Shown here piece after piece: positions 23,286-31,796 of a stretch of 64,000 nt of DNA (positions within the stretch are counted from its first letter, which is position 1; each line of letters begins with the position of its first letter). Location: positions 372,001 to 436,000 of the forward strand of contig NZ_CP016783.1 in NCBI RefSeq assembly GCF_002288385.1, written 5' to 3'. The position numbers were made by a program, and so were the translations under genes. The stretch comes from Candidatus Planktophila lacus (GTDB lineage: Bacteria; Actinomycetota; Actinomycetes; Nanopelagicales; Nanopelagicaceae). Below the pieces are notes generated by a model. It worked only from the letters and a program-made list of their open reading frames with translations. It had not been told where the DNA came from and made no database searches.

Positions 23286-23828
23286 ATGGCCTCACGTCCG
23301 GAAGAGTTAATTGCCTATTTCGGCATGAAGCCCTTGCCGGTTGAAGAGACTTACTTCATCAATACCTATATCTCTGATGCTAAGACCGCCGAAGGCGGTC
23401 CCGCTGGCACTGCAGGCTTAGGTCTTTATTTATCTGCGCCGCGCAGTGCTTCTACTGCACACGTTCTTACTTTGGATGAAGTCTGGCATTTCTATGAAGG
23501 CGATCCTGTTGCGCTTTACGAATTTCATCCTGACGGAACAGCGCGCACAATTTTATTGGGACGCGATATCGCTGCAGGACAAGTTATGCAGCACACCATC
23601 AAGGCTGGAGTTATCCAAGCCGGTGAAGTCGCACCTGGTGGCACATGGTCACTCTTTGCCTGCACTATGTCGCCAGGATTTACCGCAACTTGTTTTAAAG
23701 GTACAACTAAATCTGAGCTCCGCGGAAAGTATGCGGGTTACGAAGAAATCATCGAACGAATGGGCGTTACTGATGGACATGAAACTTCGCTACCTGCAGA
23801 TTACGTAAACGAGCGATTTAAAAGCTAG
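23286..23828 (+). CDS. Cupin-domain protein, DUF985 family
   Basis: 180 residues. The N-terminal helix RPEELIAYFGMKPLPVEETYF and the beta-barrel strands around SASTAHVLTLDEVWHFYEGD and GGTWSLFACTMSPGF match DUF985/cupin_5 proteins. Histidines in the EVWHF region could bind a metal or sugar ligand. Function unknown. It ends 3 bp before the convergent carboxyltransferase gene without a visible terminator. Confidence 0.87.
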   Translation: MASRPEELIAYFGMKPLPVEETYFINTYISDAKTAEGGPAGTAGLGLYLSAPRSASTAHVLTLDEVWHFYEGDPVALYEFHPDGTARTILLGRDIAAGQVMQHTIKAGVIQAGEVAPGGTWSLFACTMSPGFTATCFKGTTKSELRGKYAGYEEIIERMGVTDGHETSLPADYVNERFKS

Positions 23829-23831
23829 TTG

Positions 23832-25223
23832 TTAAAGCGGGATATTTCCGTGGGCACCGCGGCGATGTGGCGCAGCAGCAATAGTTCTAGCAAGTGCAGA
23901 TCTTGTAACTTTCGGATCGATAATTTCATCAACCGCACCGATTTCAACAGCGCGGGCAACTCCACCAGAAATCTTGTCGTGTTCTGCAGCAAGTTCTAAC
24001 TCCATCGCCTCACGTTGTTCAGGTGCAAGGTCAGCAAGTATCCGACGATGCAGTACGCGCACTGCAGCAACTGCGCCCATCACCGAAACCTCTGCGTTAG
24101 GCCAAGCAAATACTCGCGTTGCACCAAGTGATTTAGCGTTCATCGCCACAAATGCTCCGCCGTATGCGCGACGTGTTATCAAAGTTACGCGCGGTACAAC
24201 TGCTTCACCAAAGGCGTGCAATAACTTAGCGCCACGACGCACCGCACCTTCCCACTCTTGGCCAGCGCCAGGAAGAAAGCCAGTAACGTCTGCGATAACA
24301 ATTAGCGGAATTCCAAAGGCATCACAAGTGCGCACAAAGCGCGCTGCTTTCTCGCCAGCTGCTGAATCTAAAACACCACCAATATGTGCCGGATTATTTG
24401 CAATAACGCCAACGCTGCGCCCGCCAAAGCGACCCAGCACCGTTGTCATATTTTCGGCCCAAACTGGCAGCAGCTCTAACTTCTCGCCATCTTTATCCAA
24501 GATCGCATCAATAAGTGGATGAACTTCGTAACTACGCTTGCTTACAGGCGGAACGAAGGTTGAAAGATCTAAGTCGGGAATATCTGTATCCATATGGCCT
24601 TGATTTGCAAAAAGTGATGTCACATCGCGAATTTCAGCGAACGCTTCATCTTCCGATGATGCGATCACATGTGCAACGCCGCTATTTTTACTGTGTGCCT
24701 CTGGGCCGCCAAGGGAAGCCATATCCACATCTTCACCTGTCACAGATTTAACAACGTCGGGGCCGGTAACAAAGATTCGACCTTCGGGTGCGAGGACAAC
24801 GATGTCGGTAAGTGCTGGCCCGTAAGCACCGCCACCAGCAGTTGGTCCAAGAACTAGAGATAGCTGTGGGATGCGACCGCTTGCCAAAATCATTGATTGA
24901 AAAACTTCACCGAAAGCATCAAGGGAAGAAACGCCATCACTTAAACGCGCACCACCTGAGTGCCAGATACCGATGATGGGAAGCTGCTTAGCCATCGCTT
25001 CTTTATATGCTTCAACAATTACCTTTGAACCTGCGACCCCAAGGGCACCGCTTTTAATTGTGGCATCAGATGCAAAGACAACAACGCGATTTCCTTTAAT
25101 TGCGCCAGTTGCTGCGATCATTCCGCAATCGGTGCGTTCAACGAGTAGAGATACGCTACCTGGATCGAGTAAACGTTGAATTCTTAATTCGGGATCGCGC
25201 GGGTCGACCTCTTTGTGGACCAT
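23832..25223 (-). CDS. Acyl-CoA/acetyl-CoA carboxylase carboxyltransferase subunit
   Basis: 463 residues from ATG 25223. The frame runs 40 codons further upstream into fabF, but MVHKEVDPRDPELRIQRLLD is the natural start. The crotonase-like carboxyltransferase halves show IWHSGGARLSDGV and LVLGPTAGGGAYGPAL in the N half, then GFLPGAGQEWEGAVRRGA and RRAYGGAFVAM in the C half (oxyanion holes). It moves the carboxyl group from carboxybiotin to acetyl- or propionyl-CoA, giving malonyl-CoA for the FAS-II genes upstream. It is shorter than most PccB-type subunits (~510-530). The biotin carboxylase partner is not in the window. Confidence 0.9.
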   Translation of the reverse strand: MVHKEVDPRDPELRIQRLLDPGSVSLLVERTDCGMIAATGAIKGNRVVVFASDATIKSGALGVAGSKVIVEAYKEAMAKQLPIIGIWHSGGARLSDGVSSLDAFGEVFQSMILASGRIPQLSLVLGPTAGGGAYGPALTDIVVLAPEGRIFVTGPDVVKSVTGEDVDMASLGGPEAHSKNSGVAHVIASSEDEAFAEIRDVTSLFANQGHMDTDIPDLDLSTFVPPVSKRSYEVHPLIDAILDKDGEKLELLPVWAENMTTVLGRFGGRSVGVIANNPAHIGGVLDSAAGEKAARFVRTCDAFGIPLIVIADVTGFLPGAGQEWEGAVRRGAKLLHAFGEAVVPRVTLITRRAYGGAFVAMNAKSLGATRVFAWPNAEVSVMGAVAAVRVLHRRILADLAPEQREAMELELAAEHDKISGGVARAVEIGAVDEIIDPKVTRSALARTIAAAPHRRGAHGNIPL

Positions 25224-25230
25224 AAAAATC

Positions 25231-25236
25231 AGTTTA
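25231..25236 (-). promoter_or_regulatory. Leaderless -10 (TAAACT) built on the fabF stop codon
   Basis: On the minus strand the TAA stop of fabF (25236-25234) plus ACT makes TAAACT, followed by GATTTTT (7 nt) and ATG 25223 of the carboxyltransferase gene. It would give that gene its own promoter inside the FAS operon. Confidence 0.5.
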
Positions 25237-26469
25237 TAGAGTTGCGAAAGCCAATACAACGTTGTGGCCGCCAAAACCAAAGGAATCATTGAGCGCCGCG
25301 ATTTGTCCAGCAGGCAATGAGCGTGGAGTGTCGCGCACCACATCGATAGTCACTGCAGGATCTAAATTCTCAATATTAATTGTTGGAGGAGCAAGACGTT
25401 CTTGTAGCGCCTTAACAATGAATACAGATTCAATTGCACCTGCGCCACCAAGTAGATGTCCGGTCATTGATTTAGTTGCAGATACTGCAACGTGGTCTGC
25501 GTCGACGCCGAGTGCTAAGCGCAACGCATTTGCTTCAGCAACATCGCCTGCTGGAGTTGAAGTCGCATGAGCGTTTAAGTGAACAATATCTTTTATTGAA
25601 AGCTTGGCATCTTGTAGCGCAAATTTAATTGCGCGCTGCACACCTGAACCATCTGGGTCCGGAGCTGCGATGTGATAACCATCTGAGGAAAGCCCTTGGC
25701 CAACTAGTTCGCAGTAAATCTTGGCGCCACGTGCTTTAGCGTGCTCGTACTCTTCAAGAACTAATATTCCGCCGCCTTCACCGAGTACAAAACCATCACG
25801 GTCAGCATCGTAAGGACGTGATGCGCGCTCTGGCGCATCGTTGCGGGTAGAAAGCGCCTTCATTGCAGCAAAGCCGGCCATCGGAAGTTGGTGAATTGCT
25901 GCTTCAACGCCGCCGCTAACAATTACATCGGCGCGATTTGAGCGGATCATTTCAAGTGCATAACCAATTGCTTCAGCACCTGATGCACATGCGCTTACCG
26001 GTGTGTGGACTCCGGCGCGGGCTTGCAGTTCTAGACCAACGTTTGCAGCAGGTCCATTGGGCATCAACATCGGAACAGTGTGAGGACTGACTCCGCGTGC
26101 GCCTTTCTCTTTCAAATTATCGAATTGATCTAGCAAGGTAATAACGCCACCAATACCGGAAGCGATTACGACGCCGAGTCTTTCCTTATCAACATCTGGT
26201 GTACCTGCATCTTTCCAGGCTTCACGGGATGCAACTAGAGCAAATTGTTCTGAGCGATCAAGGCGGCGCATCTCAACGCGCTCCATCTGATCGGCAGGTT
26301 CTGTATCAACGCGCGCTGCGAAGTGCACAGGCAAGAGTTCGCGCCAATCTTCAGTTAGAAGACGGACTCCGCTCTTACCGGCGATTAGTGCAGCCCAAGT
26401 CGATGCAACATCTCCACCAAGTGGAGTAGTTGCACCAAGACCTGTGACGACTACGCGACGTTGAGACAT
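25234..26469 (-). CDS. fabF: Beta-ketoacyl-ACP synthase II
   Basis: 411 residues, standard KAS II length. N-terminal RRVVVTGLGATTPLG; catalytic cysteine in PVSACASGAEAIG (~162-174); His motifs in HLNAHATSTPAGD (~300) and KSMTGHLLGGAGA (~333-345); C-terminal NDSFGFGGHN. It elongates acyl-ACP with malonyl-ACP. It lies between acpP and the carboxyltransferase gene in the FAS-II operon. Confidence 0.96.
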   Translation of the reverse strand: MSQRRVVVTGLGATTPLGGDVASTWAALIAGKSGVRLLTEDWRELLPVHFAARVDTEPADQMERVEMRRLDRSEQFALVASREAWKDAGTPDVDKERLGVVIASGIGGVITLLDQFDNLKEKGARGVSPHTVPMLMPNGPAANVGLELQARAGVHTPVSACASGAEAIGYALEMIRSNRADVIVSGGVEAAIHQLPMAGFAAMKALSTRNDAPERASRPYDADRDGFVLGEGGGILVLEEYEHAKARGAKIYCELVGQGLSSDGYHIAAPDPDGSGVQRAIKFALQDAKLSIKDIVHLNAHATSTPAGDVAEANALRLALGVDADHVAVSATKSMTGHLLGGAGAIESVFIVKALQERLAPPTINIENLDPAVTIDVVRDTPRSLPAGQIAALNDSFGFGGHNVVLAFATL

Positions 26470-26478
26470 TTAAACTAC

Positions 26479-26727
26479 TTATACGGCAGCGCTAACGATG
26501 AAGTTAACTGCATCTCCTACTGTTGCAAGATCAGTTACCTTCTCGTCAGGAATCTTCACGCCAAAGCGCTCTTCGCAGGCAACTACAACTTCGACCATGC
26601 TAAGTGAATCTACTTCTAGGTCGTCAGTGAAGTTTTTATCGAGTTCGATTGATGCAGCTGGAATACCAGCAACTTCTTCAACGATCTCTTTGATTCCTGC
26701 AAGTACATCTGCGGCTAAAAGTGCCAT
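26479..26727 (-). CDS. acpP: Acyl carrier protein
   Basis: 82 residues, acidic, with the phosphopantetheine-attachment serine in DDLEVDSLSMVEVV (Ser ~42). It carries the growing acyl chain in the FAS-II pathway. AAGGA lies upstream of the ATG as ribosome binding site. Between fabH and fabF, the usual actinobacterial position. The 117-nt gap to fabH (26728-26844) shows no gene. Confidence 0.97.
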   Translation of the reverse strand: MALLAADVLAGIKEIVEEVAGIPAASIELDKNFTDDLEVDSLSMVEVVVACEERFGVKIPDEKVTDLATVGDAVNFIVSAAV

Positions 26728-26844
26728 TTGTTTATTCCTTTTCTTTTATTAATTCTTGCTTTTCTCATCCGAGTCCAACAGGTTGTAATTCTCTCTGATT
26801 AGATGCGCTACTTCCTAGTAATTCGAAGGCTTATCGCCAGAAAA

Positions 26845-27867
26845 TTATGGTTTAGGGGGTAATTTCACAACTTGCCCCGCGTAAACGAGACCTGCGCCAT
26901 ATCCGATTAAGAGCGCAATCTTGCCGTGAAGTTCGGGGTGTTTTGCCAGGAGCGCATCCATCGCAAGGGGGATTGATGCGGCAGAGGTATTTCCATTTGT
27001 GCGAATGTCATCTGCAATCACAACTGACTCTGGCAACTTCATCTCTTTCGCCATAGTTTCGATGATGCGCACATTTGCTTGGTGTGGAATAAATGCATCA
27101 ATCTCGTTTACCGATAAGCCGGCTGAATCAAGTGCCTTAAGCGCTGCCTTACTCATTGAGAACACGGCCCAGCGGAAAACCTTCTGACCTTCTTGCGTGA
27201 TATTCGGCCACTTAACATCTGCCTTAGTTAATTGAGTTTCAGTGTTGCGAACGTCAATCCATGATGGATTCATCAAGATGGCATCGCGATTTTCCGAGTC
27301 AGATCCCCATTCAACTGGGCCAATTCCTGGTTCAGTTGATTCACCAATCACGACGGCGCCAGCGCCATCGGCGAAGATAAATGCCGTTGCGCGATCAGTT
27401 GGGTCGGTGAAATCCGAAATCTTTTCTACACCGATTACGAGAACTTTCGTCGCGCTACCGGCGCGCACCATGTCGTGTGCCATGGCTACCCCGTAACAGA
27501 ACCCTGCGCAGGCAGCGCTAATGTCGAGCGCAGCCGCAGTTGGATTCCCCATTCGCTGAATAACTGCAGTTGCTGCAGATGGTGCTTGGTGCGGATAAGT
27601 AATAGTTGCCACAACGACGGTATCAATATCTTTGATTGTCAGTTTGGCACGAGTTAGCGCTTGTTCTGCTGCGCCGATCGCCATATCGACAACTGATTCA
27701 TCTGCGCTAGCAAAGCGACGAGATTCAATTCCGGTGCGCTGCACAATCCATTCATCACTGGAATCAATTAAATCTACGATCTCCGAATTTGGAACAAGGC
27801 GAGATGGGCGATAAGCACCGACCGATAAAATTGTGCTCTCGCTACCAGTTTTTACTTTGATCGCCAT
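26845..27867 (-). CDS. fabH: Beta-ketoacyl-ACP synthase III
   Basis: 340 residues. The catalytic triad is visible: Cys in DISAACAGFCYGV (~120), His in IPHQANVRI (~260) and Asn in TNGNTSAAS (~290). It condenses an acyl-CoA primer with malonyl-ACP to start fatty-acid synthesis. It follows fabD by 16 nt. Upstream is TAAGGT ending 6 nt before ATG; the same bases contain AAGG, so either a leaderless promoter or a ribosome binding site is possible. Confidence 0.96.
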   Translation of the reverse strand: MAIKVKTGSESTILSVGAYRPSRLVPNSEIVDLIDSSDEWIVQRTGIESRRFASADESVVDMAIGAAEQALTRAKLTIKDIDTVVVATITYPHQAPSAATAVIQRMGNPTAAALDISAACAGFCYGVAMAHDMVRAGSATKVLVIGVEKISDFTDPTDRATAFIFADGAGAVVIGESTEPGIGPVEWGSDSENRDAILMNPSWIDVRNTETQLTKADVKWPNITQEGQKVFRWAVFSMSKAALKALDSAGLSVNEIDAFIPHQANVRIIETMAKEMKLPESVVIADDIRTNGNTSAASIPLAMDALLAKHPELHGKIALLIGYGAGLVYAGQVVKLPPKP

Positions 27868-27873
27868 CGCTCT

Positions 27874-27879
27874 ACCTTA
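27874..27879 (-). promoter_or_regulatory. Ambiguous TAAGGT element before fabH
   Basis: On the minus strand TAAGGT is followed by AGAGCG (6 nt) and ATG 27867. It fits the leaderless -10 pattern, but AAGG also fits a ribosome binding site in an operon. Confidence 0.3.
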
Positions 27880-27883
27880 ACTC

Positions 27884-28798
27884 TTAATTACTTACTTCTT
27901 GGTTATGTCGCAGTGCAAATTCATCGGCTAACGCAAGATCAGCAACTGCCTTGAGCGCAAAGGTTTCAACAATTGGCGCCGCACGCTTTAACAAGCCAAC
28001 CAGAGTTCCAGCAGGTGGAACTTCTAGCGCACCGGATACGTTCTCGGTGAGCGTTGTCATACAGAGATCCCAACGAACTGGGTTAGAGATCTGCGCAACG
28101 ATGCGATCTAAGATTTCACGTCCATTGCGAATTACCGCACCATCTTTATTAGAAATAACGCCACACTTTGGATCTTGCACCTCAAGTGAAGCAGCAAGTG
28201 CGCGAAGCGGTGCAACCGCAGGTTCCATATAGGAAGTGTGAAATGCCCCAGCGACAGCAAGAGCGCGCACACGTGCGCCTTCGGGTGCTAACTGCGAAAG
28301 CGCATCTAAATCTCCCGCAGCAACAATTTGTCCAGCGCCGTTATCGTTTGCCGCGACCAATCCAAGATCTGCAATTGCACGAAGTACGACTTCACGATCT
28401 CCACCTAAGACCGCCGCCATCCCAGCCGGTTTAATTGCAGCGGCTTTTGCCATTTCAATTCCACGAGCACGTACCAACTTCATCGCATCCAGGTCGTTAA
28501 TAACTCCTGCTAGGGCAGCAGCGGTGATTTCACCTACTGAATGACCTGCGACAAATGCAAGGTTATTTTCTTTATTGAGTGCCCGAGCACCAAGTAAACC
28601 AGCAGCAACAATTAACGGTTGGGCATTTGCGGTGTCTTTAATTTCTTCGGCATCAGCGGTTGTGCCTAAGCGAACTAGATCAAGTCCTATTTCGTGTGAC
28701 CACTGCTGCACAAGGAGCTTGGCGGCAGGATCTTGTATCCATGGCTCCAGCATTCCTGGAGTCTGGGCGCCTTGACCTGGTGCAACTAATGCGAGCAT
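27884..28798 (-). CDS. fabD: Malonyl-CoA:ACP transacylase
   Basis: 304 residues. N-terminal LVAPGQGAQTPGML, nucleophile serine in VAGHSVGEITAAAL (~85), and the active-site His in AGAFHTSYMEPA (~195). It loads malonyl groups from CoA onto ACP. First gene of the FAS-II run fabD-fabH-acpP-fabF-carboxyltransferase. A TAAAAT -10 ends 7 nt before the ATG, so the operon mRNA seems to start at the fabD start codon. Confidence 0.94.
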   Translation of the reverse strand: MLALVAPGQGAQTPGMLEPWIQDPAAKLLVQQWSHEIGLDLVRLGTTADAEEIKDTANAQPLIVAAGLLGARALNKENNLAFVAGHSVGEITAAALAGVINDLDAMKLVRARGIEMAKAAAIKPAGMAAVLGGDREVVLRAIADLGLVAANDNGAGQIVAAGDLDALSQLAPEGARVRALAVAGAFHTSYMEPAVAPLRALAASLEVQDPKCGVISNKDGAVIRNGREILDRIVAQISNPVRWDLCMTTLTENVSGALEVPPAGTLVGLLKRAAPIVETFALKAVADLALADEFALRHNQEVSN

Positions 28799-28805
28799 GG
28801 TTCAG

Positions 28806-28811
28806 ATTTTA
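28806..28811 (-). promoter_or_regulatory. Leaderless -10 (TAAAAT) of the FAS-II operon
   Basis: On the minus strand TAAAAT is followed by CTGAACC (7 nt) and ATG 28798 of fabD. No ribosome binding site is visible. Confidence 0.6.
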
Positions 28812-28870
28812 GGTGAGCGTGATGTTTACTACCTAGTACCTGCGCATTTCTAGCGCGGTTAATTACAAAA

Positions 28871-30985
28871 TTAATTGCGTGTTACTAGCCACACCTGCGC
28901 ACAATGCGCCGCCACATCTACTTTGCTGGCGGGCGGACGAATGATCGGTTCGTGTGTTTGCACTGGTGTTGCGGCATCGAAGATTCTGCGGAATGAGTGT
29001 CCCCAGTTTTCATCGGGCAAGGTAAATGGTGTCTCTGATTTAGAAGAGTTAAGCAGTAACAGCAAACCGCGCTCTGAACCAGCTTCAATAAATACTGTCA
29101 GGCTGCGCTTTTCGCCATCTTGCCAGTGGTCTTCATGCATCTCATGACCGCCAAGTGAGAACCACGCAATATCTTTTCGTTTTGTTCCGGCATCAACTGT
29201 GCCGGTAAAGAATTCGTGTGCCACACCTTCTAGGTACTGCTTACGAATATGGGCAAGTTCAGAGACTGCATCAAAGAGATCAGATTCTTCTTCATTTAAC
29301 TTCCACTTATTTGCCCAACCACCCAGGAAGTTTGCTTCGCTATCTTCCATAAGCGGGTTCATATCTCGTGGCAATGAGTAACCATTATTTGAACCGTTTT
29401 GAGTACGACCAATTTCATCGCCCATAGTCATCATCGGCACACCTGAAGAGAGAAGCAGCGTTGCCATCATTGATTTCTTCAATTGATGACGGTGAGCTTT
29501 AACCAAAGGATCATTGCTAGGACCTTCAACGCCGAGATTCCAAGAGCGGTTGTCGTTATGGCCATCTTTGCTATCTTCTTGATTCGGGCCATTATGTTTA
29601 TCTTGGTACATAACTAAGTCGGCCAAGGTAAAGCCATCATGTGCGGTGATGAAGTTAATTGATGAAGTTGGCCCGCGATAATAGAAAATATCGCTTGAGC
29701 CACTGATGCGCGATGCAATATCAGCAACGCCTTCGCCGTAACCGCGCGCTAAATCACCTAACCAGAATTGACGTACCGAGTCGCGATAAGCATCGTTCCA
29801 CTCGCGCCACGGATGCGGGAAATCACCTAGCGAATAGCGAGTTACATCCCAAGGCTCAGCGATCATCTTAAAGTTACGTAAAACTGAATCTGCTTCGATA
29901 GCCGACATCAGCGATGAGTTAAATGCGCTGTGGCTGGTGTACAACGCTGCTGCTAAATCAAATCGAAAGCCATCTACGCCAATTACTTCAACCCACCAAC
30001 GAAGTGAATCAACAATATGTCGCACCGCATGTGGATTACTGCTGGCTAAGGTATTTCCGCATCCGGTGACATCGATGTAATTGCCTTGGCCATCTTGGCG
30101 ATACCAAGCTTTATTGTCGATACCTTTAAAAGATAACGTTGGTCCACCGACTCCACCTTCAGCGGTGTGGTTGTAAACGACATCGAGAATTACCTCAATA
30201 TCGTTCTCATGTAAGCGATCAACAGCTTCTTGTAACTCTGAAATCGGATCTGCTGTTGCCGCGTATGCGCCATGCGGTGCGCTAAAGGCAATTGCGTTAT
30301 AGCCCCAATGGTTTTTGCGGCCACGGTCCCAGATTGATGGTTCGGTTAGATAAGAATGAATTGGCAGAAGTTCAAGTGCGGTAACGCCTAATTTCTTTAG
30401 ATGCGCAATCGTGCTGGGATGGCCAAGTGCTTTATATGTACCGCGTTCGTTGGCGGGAATCTCTTCATTCTTTGCAGTCAAACCTTGAACATGTGCTTCG
30501 TAAATTAGAGTGTTTGCCCAAGGAACAAGCGGACGATGTATCTCGCGCACCGGATGGTTTGTAACGACGGAGTAAGGAACAGAGCCTGCGCTATCGCGAT
30601 CATCGCGCACCGTGTTATCGCCGCTTCCGACTGCGTCACTTGCGACATGTCCATAAATTTCAGGGACATATTCCAATTGGCCATCTAGTTGATGGGTGTA
30701 AGGATCGATCAATAGTTTTGCCGCGTTAAAGCGCACACCATTTTCAGGTTGCCATGGGCCGTAGACGCGATAGCCATAACGCTGGCCGGCCTTTACTCCC
30801 GCTAAGTACCCGTGCCAGATCGGGCCATTGCGATGTGACATCGCAAAGCGAGTTTCAACTAACTTGCCATTGGCCTCATTGAAGAGGCAGAGCTCGATGG
30901 CATCTGCGGCGTTAGACCAGATTGCAAAGTTTGCTCCACCATCTGTAAGTGTGGCGCCGAGGGTGAGAGGGTCGGCTGGGAGCAT
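28871..30985 (-). CDS. glgX: Glycogen debranching enzyme
   Basis: 704 residues: an N-terminal CBM48 domain (LGATLTDGGANFAIWS...IELCLF), then a GH13 barrel with DVVYNHTAEGG, the nucleophile in VDGFRFDLAAAL, IAEPWDV and FITAHDGFTLADLV, then a C-terminal beta domain. It removes alpha-1,6 branches from glycogen. The N-terminus matches the family from ATG 30985, so its first ~127 nt really do overlap, in another frame, the end of the SGNH hydrolase gene. Other glycogen genes are not in the window. Confidence 0.93.
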   Translation of the reverse strand: MLPADPLTLGATLTDGGANFAIWSNAADAIELCLFNEANGKLVETRFAMSHRNGPIWHGYLAGVKAGQRYGYRVYGPWQPENGVRFNAAKLLIDPYTHQLDGQLEYVPEIYGHVASDAVGSGDNTVRDDRDSAGSVPYSVVTNHPVREIHRPLVPWANTLIYEAHVQGLTAKNEEIPANERGTYKALGHPSTIAHLKKLGVTALELLPIHSYLTEPSIWDRGRKNHWGYNAIAFSAPHGAYAATADPISELQEAVDRLHENDIEVILDVVYNHTAEGGVGGPTLSFKGIDNKAWYRQDGQGNYIDVTGCGNTLASSNPHAVRHIVDSLRWWVEVIGVDGFRFDLAAALYTSHSAFNSSLMSAIEADSVLRNFKMIAEPWDVTRYSLGDFPHPWREWNDAYRDSVRQFWLGDLARGYGEGVADIASRISGSSDIFYYRGPTSSINFITAHDGFTLADLVMYQDKHNGPNQEDSKDGHNDNRSWNLGVEGPSNDPLVKAHRHQLKKSMMATLLLSSGVPMMTMGDEIGRTQNGSNNGYSLPRDMNPLMEDSEANFLGGWANKWKLNEEESDLFDAVSELAHIRKQYLEGVAHEFFTGTVDAGTKRKDIAWFSLGGHEMHEDHWQDGEKRSLTVFIEAGSERGLLLLLNSSKSETPFTLPDENWGHSFRRIFDAATPVQTHEPIIRPPASKVDVAAHCAQVWLVTRN

Positions 30986-31794
30986 GGACTTATCTTGCCC
31001 TGCAAGCCTTTAAATTGGGAAACTAGACCTGCAAATTTCTGGCGAATTATGAAGATTAGCTCAGCAGCGCTCAGCAAAATAAGCCCAGGTAGCAGATCGA
31101 CGCTGCGCTTTAAAAACCATGGAGTGCCATTCCTCAACATCCAGATAATTGAATCGCGACGGCTCCGGTTATTTACGGGATCGATCTTTACTTCACCGAT
31201 CTCATAACCACGATGAGTTAAGAGGTTGGCATATTGTGCAGCGATAAATTGATGGCCTAATTTGCTGGGATGCATACGATCTACGTGCCATTTCTCGCGC
31301 GCATAAATATCCTGCAACGAGCGAGTCTCCATCAGTACTGCTCCAAAAGTTTTGCCAAGGGCTCTTGTAGATGCATTTACCGCGGCAACTCTGCGACGGC
31401 AGATTCGCCCAATTAGATATGGCATAGGCACGATCTTGGTTGGATCATGAAGTTCAAGCAACATAATCGTGCAACCTCTAGATACAAGTTCTAGCAAAGT
31501 CTTTCGCAAGTTCTCTGCAAACTTCTGTGGGTTGAAGTTGCTGCGCAAAAGATCATTGCCACCTACAACAACTGCTACTAAATCCGGGTTATGGAGCAAA
31601 ATTTTTGGAAGTTGCTCTTCCAATACTTCAGCTGACCTTGCACCCGGGCGAGATGCATTGATAAAGATCAGCGGTTCTTGAAATGATTTAGCTAGGTGAT
31701 AACTCCAGCCTAGGTTGTTACCATGGCCGTCAGAATCTCCAACACCGGATGCCGCGCTATCGCCGATCACAGCAAAGGTAAGCGGCGCGCTCAT
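30859..31794 (-). CDS. SGNH/GDSL-family hydrolase
   Basis: 311 residues. Block I FAVIGDSAASGVGD (~8-21) with the nucleophile serine, block II glycine in SRPGARS, block III VVGGNDLL (~84-91), and the block V D-x-x-H pair in VDRMHPSKLGHQF. No signal peptide. A hydrophobic stretch near ~235-250 (LLPGLILLSAAELIFII) may anchor it in the membrane. It follows the glycosyltransferase pair by 2 nt, so removal of acyl groups from a glycoconjugate is a fair guess. Its last ~42 codons overlap glgX and look low in family-like sequence. Confidence 0.85.
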   Translation of the reverse strand: MSAPLTFAVIGDSAASGVGDSDGHGNNLGWSYHLAKSFQEPLIFINASRPGARSAEVLEEQLPKILLHNPDLVAVVVGGNDLLRSNFNPQKFAENLRKTLLELVSRGCTIMLLELHDPTKIVPMPYLIGRICRRRVAAVNASTRALGKTFGAVLMETRSLQDIYAREKWHVDRMHPSKLGHQFIAAQYANLLTHRGYEIGEVKIDPVNNRSRRDSIIWMLRNGTPWFLKRSVDLLPGLILLSAAELIFIIRQKFAGLVSQFKGLQGKISPCSQPTLSPSAPHLQMVEQTLQSGLTPQMPSSSASSMRPMAS

Positions 31795-31796
31795 AG

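Noticed and set aside
25224-25343. 40-codon N-terminal extension of the carboxyltransferase frame
   Set aside because: It lies inside fabF, has no family-like sequence, and ATG 25223 has a well-placed -10 element.
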